Assembly: GCA_027619145.1 (NCBI GenBank)
Contig: JAQCGA010000329.1
Span: forward strand, 1-5,327
Direction of reading: 5' to 3'
Length of the DNA stretch: 5,327 nt
From: a bacterium
Lineage (GTDB): Bacteria; Latescibacterota; UBA2968; GCA-2709665
Of the stretch, positions 1 to 4,982 are shown piece by piece. The translations under genes were made by a program, and so were the position numbers. How positions within the stretch are numbered: the stretch's first letter is position 1; each line of letters begins with the position of its first letter. Below the pieces are notes generated by a model, which was not told the origin of the DNA, ran no database searches, and was given only the letters and a program-made list of their open reading frames with translations.

Positions 1-549
1 GATGTACAGAACATTTTTTATGCAGCAAAACAATTTAACGCCCGTCTGGATTTTGAAAAGCTCCTCCAGGTGGCCGTAGGTAAGCGGCGGCTCATCCGGG
101 CCATCGCCTACGTCGTTCAGTCTCCCGAGGTGGACCAGAGCGGCTTTATCTCTATGCTCCAACAAAAAGGGTACGAAGTCCGCCAGAAAGACCTGCGCAC
201 CCGAAGCGACGGCTCTGCCAAAGGCGACTGGGATATGGGCATGGCAATTGATATCATGGGCCTGGTGGACAAGTTGGATGTGGTTTCTATTGTTACAGGC
301 GACGGAGATTTTGTGTCGCTCCTCCACCTGGTAAAAACCATTGGCCCACGAGTAGAGGTCATTTCGTTTGTACACAACACGGCCCGCGACCTCGTTCAAA
401 GTGCGGACCTGCACATCCCCATCGAAGAAACACTCTTGATGCGGCCGGACAGCAATGGCTCGTACAACAAACAAACCCCACGCGCCGAAGCTCAGCCCCT
501 GGACCGCTCAGAGAAACCCGAGAAAATCGAGAAAACGGAGCCTATCTAA
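1..549 (+). CDS. NYN-domain (LabA-like/DUF88) putative ribonuclease, 5' partial
   Basis: The frame is open from the first base, and 182 residues are visible. The window starts on what looks like the first catalytic Asp of a NYN (PIN-like) domain: DVQN at visible residues 1-4, matching the DxxN motif of the family. Other family landmarks are KGDWD (74-78) followed by D84, and TGDGDF (99-104). Together with D1 these give the cluster of acidic residues expected to hold a metal ion in this nuclease-like fold. The domain ends near residue 145. The last ~35 residues are polar and rich in Lys, Glu and Pro and are probably disordered. Only a short N-terminal piece, perhaps 5-15 residues, should be missing. 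A GTG at position 70 is an internal codon, because conserved NYN sequence runs upstream of it. NYN proteins are predicted RNases of RNA processing or decay, but the substrate is unknown. The stop codon is 2 bases before obg, so the two genes are probably co-transcribed. Confidence 0.85.
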   Translation, partial: DVQNIFYAAKQFNARLDFEKLLQVAVGKRRLIRAIAYVVQSPEVDQSGFISMLQQKGYEVRQKDLRTRSDGSAKGDWDMGMAIDIMGLVDKLDVVSIVTGDGDFVSLLHLVKTIGPRVEVISFVHNTARDLVQSADLHIPIEETLLMRPDSNGSYNKQTPRAEAQPLDRSEKPEKIEKTEPI

Positions 550-551
550 CC

Positions 552-1541
552 GTGTTCGTTGACCAGGTCAAAATTCAAGCCACGTCCGGGCATGGCGGCC
601 GGGGATGCAGCAGCTTCAGGCGAGAAAAATTCGAACCCCACGGTGGCCCAGACGGCGGAGACGGCGGAGACGGCGGAGACGTTGTCCTTGTTGTCGATTC
701 GCGCCTGAATACGCTTCTGGACTTCCGCTATCGTCCGCACGTCGAAGGTGGACGCGGAGGACATGGCTCGGGGAAAAAGTTTAAGGGGGCACGCGGAGAG
801 GTCGCAGAGATTCGGGTTCCCCCCGGCACGGTGGTACGCGACGCGGACACCGGCGAAATTCTGGCGGATCTGACCGAACACGAAACACGCCTGGTTCTGC
901 TCCGCGGCGGTCGAGGTGGCCGGGGCAACAAGCGTTTTGCCACTCCTACCAACCGAGCACCAGACTATGCCCAACCCGGACAGCCGGGCCAAGAACGTGC
1001 TCTGGAACTGGAACTTAAGCTCATTGCAGATGTCGGCCTGGTGGGCCTCCCGAATGCCGGGAAATCTACGTTGCTTTCGCGCATTTCGGCCGCCCACCCC
1101 AAAGTAGCAGATTATCCGTTCACAACCCTACGCCCCAACCTGGGCATTGTATCGTTCAACGAATACGACAGCTTCGTTGTTGCAGATATTCCAGGGCTCA
1201 TCGAAGGCGCCCACGAGGGCCGTGGATTGGGCATACAGTTCCTGCGCCACATCGAACGCACCCGCGTTCTCCTGTTTCTCATAGACGTCTCCAGCCCTAC
1301 CCCCGAGCACGACCTGGAAGTGCTCCGAAACGAACTGAACAGCTTCAGTCCGGACCTTCTCAAAAAGCCCACCTTCGTTGTGGCTTCTAAAATTGATATC
1401 CTGCCTCCGGAAGATCGCGAAGAACCTCTTCTGGAAGGAAAAGCTGAACTGGCGATCTCTTCGGCTACAGGCGAAGGCATTCCGCTCCTGATCCGTCGCC
1501 TGGGTGAGATCGTCAACCAGAGTCGCCAGGAAGCCGAATAA
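552..1541 (+). CDS. obg: Obg family GTPase (ObgE/CgtA)
   Basis: This is a 329-aa GTPase of the Obg family, which binds the large ribosomal subunit and acts in 50S assembly and in stress and growth control. The N-terminal Obg fold (about residues 1-158) is glycine-rich: MFVDQVKI at the start, GGPDGGDGG at 31-39, and RGGRGGRGNKRF at 118-129. The G domain follows: G1 GLPNAGKS 165-172, G2 TTLRP 191-195, G3 DIPG 212-215, G5 SSA 303-305. The G4 position reads SKID (279-282) in place of the usual NKxD. The protein ends just after the G domain and has no long C-terminal OCT-type extension, so it is shorter than the E. coli (about 390 aa) and B. subtilis (about 428 aa) proteins. The GTG start is chosen because MFVDxVKI is the standard Obg N-terminus. 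A GGAG at 537-540 lies inside the upstream gene, 11 bases from the start, and the 2-base gap suggests translational coupling to the NYN gene. Confidence 0.97.
   Translation: MFVDQVKIQATSGHGGRGCSSFRREKFEPHGGPDGGDGGDGGDVVLVVDSRLNTLLDFRYRPHVEGGRGGHGSGKKFKGARGEVAEIRVPPGTVVRDADTGEILADLTEHETRLVLLRGGRGGRGNKRFATPTNRAPDYAQPGQPGQERALELELKLIADVGLVGLPNAGKSTLLSRISAAHPKVADYPFTTLRPNLGIVSFNEYDSFVVADIPGLIEGAHEGRGLGIQFLRHIERTRVLLFLIDVSSPTPEHDLEVLRNELNSFSPDLLKKPTFVVASKIDILPPEDREEPLLEGKAELAISSATGEGIPLLIRRLGEIVNQSRQEAE
651..680 (+). repeat. 9-bp tandem repeat within obg
   Basis: The unit GACGGCGGA occurs three times in succession without a mismatch, followed by a partial GAC. It encodes the Asp-Gly-Gly repeats of the glycine-rich loop of the Obg fold (residues 34-43). 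The repeat keeps the reading frame, so a gain or loss of one unit would add or remove one DGG. Confidence 0.9.
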
Positions 1542-1578
1542 GAGAAGAGGAGAACGTTTTGTTCTCCTCTTCTCTTAT
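1538..1578 (+). terminator. Perfect 18-bp hairpin after obg, probable terminator
   Basis: The arms 1538-1555 (starting ATAAGAGAAG) and 1561-1578 are exact reverse complements around the 5-base loop GTTTT. The left arm contains the obg stop codon (1539-1541). The left arm is purine-rich and the right arm pyrimidine-rich. There is no clean run of U directly after the stem, only the mixed sequence CTGTTGAACC, so it is not a textbook intrinsic terminator. Its place right at the end of obg still makes a transcription end or a 3'-end-protecting hairpin the best reading. Confidence 0.65.
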
Positions 1579-1705
1579 CTGTTGAACCATTTGTTCTTTT
1601 CCTCGTTCTCCAACCCCGCACCAACTCCCTTTCTTGTCTGGCACCTTCTTTGCATTCTCTGGGTTTCGTTCTGTTTGTTGCATAGCTCTCAAATCCTCTG
1701 TACCC

Positions 1706-1709
1706 GGAG
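1706..1709 (+). promoter_or_regulatory. Ribosome binding site of dprA
   Basis: GGAG lies 5 bases before the ATG at 1715, which fixes that ATG as the start. The in-frame GTG at 1712 would be only 2 bases away. The longer reading from ATG 1634 has no such site. No convincing -35/-10 pair was found in the pyrimidine-rich 136-base gap after the obg hairpin, so how dprA is transcribed is not clear. Confidence 0.7.
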
Positions 1710-1714
1710 ATGTG

Positions 1715-2812
1715 ATGAGACAAGATCTCCAGGCCTGGCTCACGCTCTATTCGGTCCCAGGGCTCGGCCCGGCAGCGTTTGCTACGCTCCTCCAGCACTT
1801 CCCCACACCCGCCAACGTTCTGTGTGCATCCCGTGAGCAATTACAGGCTGTACCCGGCATTGGCCCTGGGCTCTCCCGTGCAATTCTGGAGAACCACAAT
1901 AACAAATGGGCAGCCGATCAGATCCGGATCTCAGCCAGCGTCGGCATTCGCATCCTCACACTTTCAGACTCAGACTACCCTCCATACCTTCGCCAGATCT
2001 ACGCCCCACCCCCCATTCTGTTCACGCTTGGGAACATAACCGCTTTTCAAAAGCCATCCATCGCCCTTGTAGGCTCCAGGTCGTTCACGCCCTATGGACG
2101 GGATACCGCCCGCAGGCTGGCCGAGGGGCTTTCCCAACGCGGCTTTGCCATTGTCAGTGGAATGGCCCTGGGAATTGATGCGCACGCCCACAATGGCGCC
2201 CTGGAGGCCGGAGGAACCACCGTCGCTGTCCTGGGCAGCGGCCTGGATCACCCCTACCCGCCCGAAAACCGCTCTTTGTTCACCCGCATCTGCGAATCTG
2301 GCGCCGTTGTCACCGAATTTCCCGTTGGAACCAAACCCGAAGCCCACCATTTCCCCAGGCGTAACCGCATCATCAGCGGGCTCTGCCTGGGCGTGGTGGT
2401 CATTGAAGCTGGGGAACGCAGCGGTGCACTCATCACTGCCCGGTATGCTCTGGAACAGAACCGCGAGGTCTTTGCCATCCCTGGCCCTATTCATTCAGGA
2501 AGAAGCCTGGGTACCAATCGCCTCATCCGTCAGGGTGCTGTTTTGGTACAAGATCCCGGGGATATTCTGGAGGAGCTCCCCACAACCACACCGGTGCTTT
2601 CCTCCGCTGAAAGGGCTCCAGAAGTCGACCTTCCCGAGCCCGAACGCAGCCTCTTCACTTACCTCCTTGAGACTGGCCCCAGCCACATTGACACCATTGC
2701 TGCCCAAGTGGGGTTTTCCGCTGCTCGAACACTTTCTTGCCTGCTTTCCCTCGAACTCGCTGGCCTGGCCGTACAGCTTCCCGGAAAACGTTTTATGTGC
2801 AAAGAACGGTAG
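1715..2812 (+). CDS. dprA: DNA-processing protein DprA (Smf)
   Basis: This 365-aa cytoplasmic protein binds incoming single-stranded DNA during natural transformation and loads RecA onto it; homologues also occur in bacteria not known to be competent. The N-terminal part holds two helix-hairpin-helix signatures, VPGLGP (14-19) and VPGIGP (46-51). The Rossmann-like DprA core follows, with VGSR (119-122), SGMALGID (148-155), GSGLDHPYPPEN (174-185), FPRRNRIISG (213-222), EAGERSGALITA (231-242) and EVFAIPG (251-257). Residues from about 305 to the end form the small winged-helix C-terminal domain common in this family. The length is normal and no key motif is missing. The gene stands alone between the obg hairpin and a terminator shared with lexA. 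A start at 1634 would add 27 residues unlike any DprA, so it was not used. Confidence 0.96.
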   Translation: MRQDLQAWLTLYSVPGLGPAAFATLLQHFPTPANVLCASREQLQAVPGIGPGLSRAILENHNNKWAADQIRISASVGIRILTLSDSDYPPYLRQIYAPPPILFTLGNITAFQKPSIALVGSRSFTPYGRDTARRLAEGLSQRGFAIVSGMALGIDAHAHNGALEAGGTTVAVLGSGLDHPYPPENRSLFTRICESGAVVTEFPVGTKPEAHHFPRRNRIISGLCLGVVVIEAGERSGALITARYALEQNREVFAIPGPIHSGRSLGTNRLIRQGAVLVQDPGDILEELPTTTPVLSSAERAPEVDLPEPERSLFTYLLETGPSHIDTIAAQVGFSAARTLSCLLSLELAGLAVQLPGKRFMCKER

Positions 2813-2850
2813 GAGATCGTGGGCACTTCAGAGTAGGTATCGCCGCGCGT

Positions 2851-2890
2851 ACAAAAAAAGAACTCCGCTGAATTTCGGAGTTCTTTTTGT
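2851..2890. terminator. Bidirectional intrinsic terminator between dprA and lexA
   Basis: A 13-bp perfect stem pairs 2855-2867 with 2876-2888 around the 8-base loop CTGAATTT. The left arm begins in a run of seven A and the right arm ends in five T. Read on either strand, the hairpin therefore has a T-rich 3' side. It lies 38 bases after the dprA stop and 45 bases after the lexA stop, between the convergent genes, and can end transcription of both. Confidence 0.88.
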
Positions 2891-2935
2891 ATGATTACAA
2901 CGGATAGGATGTCAACACTGAACTCGCTGAATCCT

Positions 2936-3565
2936 CTAAAAACGTCGCATCAAGCCCACGATTTTCCCGGCGATGCGAAAATCTTCGCGGCTGGAGTCTA
3001 CCAGAATAGGTTGAAATGCTTCATTTTCTGGCATCAATCGCACCTGGCGTCCTTCCTGAAAATAACGCTTCACGGTCGCTTCTTCGCCGATAACAGCAAT
3101 CACGATATCACCCGGGCTTGCGGTAGCTTGCTGCCGCGCCAGAACATAATCTCCATCCAGGATGCCCGCATTACGCATGCTCTCCCCACGTACCTGGAGT
3201 GCGAAAACATCCTCCGATGGCAAAAAGGACCGGTCAACGGCCACCGTGCTTTCCACATTCTCTGTGGCCAGAATGGGCTCACCTGCTGCCACCCGCCCAA
3301 TCACAGGGACCTCACGCAGCCCGGAAGAAGGGCTTAGATCCCGTTCCATATAATCTGTGAGTTCGATCCCCCTGGACAACATTGCACGCCTGCGAATATA
3401 CCCTTTTTTTTCAAGGGCAGCCAACGTGGTCCGCACGCCATTCGTCGAAGCAATATTGAAAGCGTCCATAATTTCGCGGATGGTGGGCGGATAGCCGTTA
3501 CCCCGGATGGTGCGGGCAATAAACTCGTAAATCTCTTGTTGTCGATCTGTCAATTTTCGGCGCAT
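2936..3565 (-). CDS. lexA: LexA repressor, SOS regulator
   Basis: This 209-aa repressor blocks SOS genes until RecA filaments on single-stranded DNA stimulate its self-cleavage. Residues 1-65 form the winged helix-turn-helix DNA-binding domain (LTDRQQEIYEFI at 5-16, YPPTIREI 25-32, recognition-helix region NGVRTTLAALEKKGYI 42-57). The S24 peptidase-like domain has the VAAGEP cleavage site with the scissile bond Ala94-Gly95, the nucleophile Ser129 (RGESM) and the general base Lys166 (ATVKRY). All catalytic parts are present, so it should be a cleavable, functional LexA. The ATG at 3565 is chosen because a GAGGAG site lies 6 bases upstream and the protein then begins MRRKLTDRQ, like other LexA proteins. 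The frame stays open to 3631, but the 22 extra residues carry no family similarity. The gene converges on dprA and is monocistronic as far as the window shows. Confidence 0.97.
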   Translation of the reverse strand: MRRKLTDRQQEIYEFIARTIRGNGYPPTIREIMDAFNIASTNGVRTTLAALEKKGYIRRRAMLSRGIELTDYMERDLSPSSGLREVPVIGRVAAGEPILATENVESTVAVDRSFLPSEDVFALQVRGESMRNAGILDGDYVLARQQATASPGDIVIAVIGEEATVKRYFQEGRQVRLMPENEAFQPILVDSSREDFRIAGKIVGLMRRF

Positions 3566-3571
3566 TGTCAA

Positions 3572-3577
3572 CTCCTC
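3572..3577 (-). promoter_or_regulatory. Ribosome binding site of lexA
   Basis: On the minus strand GAGGAG is followed by the 6-base spacer TTGACA and then the ATG. This strong Shine-Dalgarno match decides the start at 3565 over the upstream ATG at 3631. Confidence 0.85.
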
Positions 3578-3676
3578 ATCCAAATCCAAAAAACATCCAT
3601 TGCCGGGATTGGCGGCGCCAGGGTAATGCAAATCAATCGAGAATCTCTACAAAACCTCAAAATGGGTGCTCATTTG

Positions 3677-3705
3677 AATATACTGCACATTAGTTCATTC
3701 GTCAA
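3677..3705 (-). promoter_or_regulatory. lexA promoter with embedded GAAC-type box
   Basis: On the minus strand TTGACG (3705-3700) is followed by 17 bases and TATATT (3682-3677), a near-consensus sigma-70-type promoter. Transcription should start near 3670, giving a leader of about 105 bases. The 25 bases just upstream of the -35 (3706-3730) contain only two G and no C on the + strand, resembling an UP element. The spacer holds GAAC-TAAT-GTGC (3696-3685), one mismatch from the GAAC-N4-GTTC core of Gram-positive-type LexA boxes. A repressor bound there would block polymerase, so autoregulation is a reasonable inference, but the box is degenerate. Confidence 0.7.
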
Positions 3706-3786
3706 GAATTAATTTTAAAATGTTTAAAAACAGAGAGATTAGAGAAATCTGCTCAGAACACCGCGTTCAATCTCGATCTTGAGCCA

Positions 3787-3806
3787 TGTGATTGCTTTTT
3801 ATCACA
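3787..3806. repeat. Inverted repeat TGTGAT-N8-ATCACA, possible operator
   Basis: The 6-base arms are perfectly complementary and separated by 8 bases. The arms recall half-sites of CRP/FNR-family regulators, but the gap is 4 bases longer than the TGTGA-N6-TCACA standard. The centre lies about 80 bases upstream of the predicted start of the forward transcript. Two direct AAGTTC copies follow immediately. Function as a regulatory site is only inferred. Confidence 0.35.
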
Positions 3807-3843
3807 AGTTCCTGAAAGTTCTGGCCTTATGAGTGGAAAGTCC

Positions 3844-3871
3844 TTGACAGGGGACACTCTCTCCCTATATT
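3844..3871 (+). promoter_or_regulatory. Forward promoter of the 323-aa unknown gene
   Basis: A consensus -35 TTGACA (3844-3849) is followed by a 16-base spacer and the -10 TATATT (3866-3871). Transcription should start near 3878, about 44 bases before the GTG at 3922. The promoter lies downstream of the in-frame ATG at 3829, which argues against that ATG as the start. Confidence 0.7.
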
Positions 3872-3921
3872 TATTTGTCCGCGCCTGTTCTATCCACCCT
3901 TTCAACACAAATGGATGCAAT

Positions 3922-4893
3922 GTGAAAACGCTTCGTCCTTCCAGTTGGTCCACTTTGGGCTGGCACGGTATCAGCCTGAACATCCCGGCAGATTGGAACC
4001 CAGGAAAAATTGTAGGCGACGAAAAAGCCGGCGAAATGCGCCTGGATGCCCCTACGACGATCCGACTTGAGCTGGAATGGAAAGAAGCCCGTGGAGAAGA
4101 ACGGGTAGGCCTCATCGTAGATCGGTATGTAGAAAGTCTGGCGAAGAATGCACAGAAAGAAAAAAAAGCCCTGGAGGTTGAGCGCACCCCGGCTAACGAA
4201 TGGCTCAATTTGCCAGATATGCGCTCCGTAGAATATTTCACTTGGAAAACAGACAGCCAGGTACATACCCTCGCCTGTTATAGCCCGTCCTCGGACCGGC
4301 TCATTTTCCTGCGCGTGATGGAAGGCCTCGAGGAAGACCTGAGCACGCTCCTGCCCACCATTTTTAACAGCCTCAGCGATACGCCACCAGACCAGCCTCG
4401 AACCTGGGCACTCTACGACCTGGAATGTCTTGCGCCCCCCGACTACAACCTTGAAAATTACCAGCTCAAATCCGGCCACATCCGTCTGGTCTTTGAAAAA
4501 GGCAGAAACCGGCTCCAGGTAGATCGCTTGAGCCTTGCGAAAACCCTGCTCAAGAACCAATCGATCGAGGACTGGTACCTGGACTTTTTCCGCAAAGACC
4601 TGCGCAGCTTCAACACAAGCACACAAGAAAACGCAATGGAGCCGCATCCTGGTCTCACAATACAGGGAAAACCCAAGAGCCGCTGGCGCGCACTGCTTAT
4701 GCCGCTCCCCTTCTGGAATGTGCGCCCCCGGATGTATTTAGATGGCCACGCCTGGGCCTGTCCGGATTCCAATAAGATTTACTCCGTTCAGTCCCACTGG
4801 AAAAAGGCCGCGGACGCGCCGGACATCGAACAATTCCTCCTTGGTGTCCGCTGTCACACCAAACAAGATCATCCGAAAGAAACCAAAACTTGA
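3922..4893 (+). CDS. Uncharacterised protein with two related halves
   Basis: I do not recognise this 323-aa protein. It has no signal peptide or membrane segment and is probably cytoplasmic. Each half has the same order of elements. The first has W14...IPADW (21-25)...KAGEMRL 35-41, an alternating RLELEW strand, then YVESLAKNA, and later HTLACYSPSSDRLIFL (115-130). The second has W162...APPDY (171-175)...KSGHIRLVF 183-191, then IEDWYLDFF, and later HAWACPDSNKIYSV (276-289). This suggests an internal duplication of a unit of about 150 residues. The unit layout loosely recalls PsbP/DcrB-like alpha/beta folds; that is a guess. The GTG start is chosen because a good promoter lies at 3844-3871 inside the longer frame that starts at ATG 3829; the Shine-Dalgarno match (GGA, 6 bases away) is weak. 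Codon use resembles that of the neighbouring genes. The PqqD-like gene 89 bases downstream hints at a joint role. Confidence 0.75.
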   Translation: MKTLRPSSWSTLGWHGISLNIPADWNPGKIVGDEKAGEMRLDAPTTIRLELEWKEARGEERVGLIVDRYVESLAKNAQKEKKALEVERTPANEWLNLPDMRSVEYFTWKTDSQVHTLACYSPSSDRLIFLRVMEGLEEDLSTLLPTIFNSLSDTPPDQPRTWALYDLECLAPPDYNLENYQLKSGHIRLVFEKGRNRLQVDRLSLAKTLLKNQSIEDWYLDFFRKDLRSFNTSTQENAMEPHPGLTIQGKPKSRWRALLMPLPFWNVRPRMYLDGHAWACPDSNKIYSVQSHWKKAADAPDIEQFLLGVRCHTKQDHPKETKT

Positions 4894-4918
4894 CACACTG
4901 TGGCACCAGCCTTACATT
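4890..4918 (+). promoter_or_regulatory. Promoter of the PqqD-like gene, overlapping the upstream stop codon
   Basis: TTGACA (4890-4895) contains the stop codon of the preceding gene. It is followed by a 17-base spacer and TACATT (4913-4918), a 4/6 match to the -10 consensus. Transcription would start near 4925, giving a leader of about 58 bases. A small G+C-rich hairpin, GCCGG-AAACC-CCGGC (4926-4940), falls at the start of that leader. Confidence 0.5.
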
Positions 4919-4969
4919 CTAATTTGCCGGAAACCCCGGCCATCTCCCTCTGTCTGGCTACACTGTACC

Positions 4970-4974
4970 AGGAG
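4970..4974 (+). promoter_or_regulatory. Ribosome binding site of the PqqD-like gene
   Basis: AGGAG stands 8 bases before the TTG at 4983. It supports that TTG as the start over the in-frame ATG at 5022, which has only GAGG 3-4 bases away. Confidence 0.6.
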
Positions 4975-4982
4975 TATTTGTC

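Larger units (their letters stand above)
3566..3921. other. Divergent intergenic control region, lexA / unknown gene
   Basis: These 356 bases hold no recognisable gene. In order they contain the lexA leader with an 11-base odd palindrome TGGCG-G-CGCCA (3610-3620), the lexA promoter (3677-3705), and an A+T-rich tract (3706-3730). Next come a GAAC-N5-GTTC palindrome (3756-3768), an inverted repeat (3787-3806) and a pair of direct repeats AAGTTC one helical turn apart (3806-3811, 3816-3821). The forward promoter of the next gene (3844-3871) and its leader complete the region. Confidence 0.7.

Noticed and set aside
546..1097. 183-codon open frame on the minus strand opposite obg
   Set aside because: It lies opposite conserved Obg sequence; its composition reflects the glycine-rich loop read in reverse (Ala/Ser/Val runs), and it has no supporting homology or start context.
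1112..1840. 242-codon open frame on the minus strand across the end of obg and the start of dprA
   Set aside because: It overlaps two clear genes and their intergenic hairpin; the sequence is Arg/Ser-rich as expected of an antisense reading.
2094..2894. 266-codon + strand frame overlapping dprA
   Set aside because: Out of frame with the conserved DprA core, Pro/Ser/Arg-rich, and it runs through the terminator hairpin.
2891..3337. 148-codon + strand frame opposite lexA
   Set aside because: Antisense to the conserved C-terminal catalytic part of LexA, with no family features of its own.
3566..3631. Upstream ATG start for lexA
   Set aside because: The GAGGAG site and the family N-terminus both point to the ATG at 3565; the extra 22 residues are unlike LexA.
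3787..3806. True CRP binding site
   Set aside because: The half-sites fit, but the gap makes TGTGA-N10-TCACA rather than N6, so a standard CRP dimer would not fit; kept only as a possible operator.
3829..3921. Upstream ATG start for the unknown gene
   Set aside because: It has no ribosome binding site, and a consensus promoter lies inside the extra 31 codons, so transcripts from that promoter would lack this ATG.
3871..4647. 258-codon open frame on the minus strand opposite the unknown gene
   Set aside because: The + strand frame has its own promoter, codon use like its neighbours and an internal duplication; the minus frame has none of these. I still regard the + strand call as less certain than the conserved genes.
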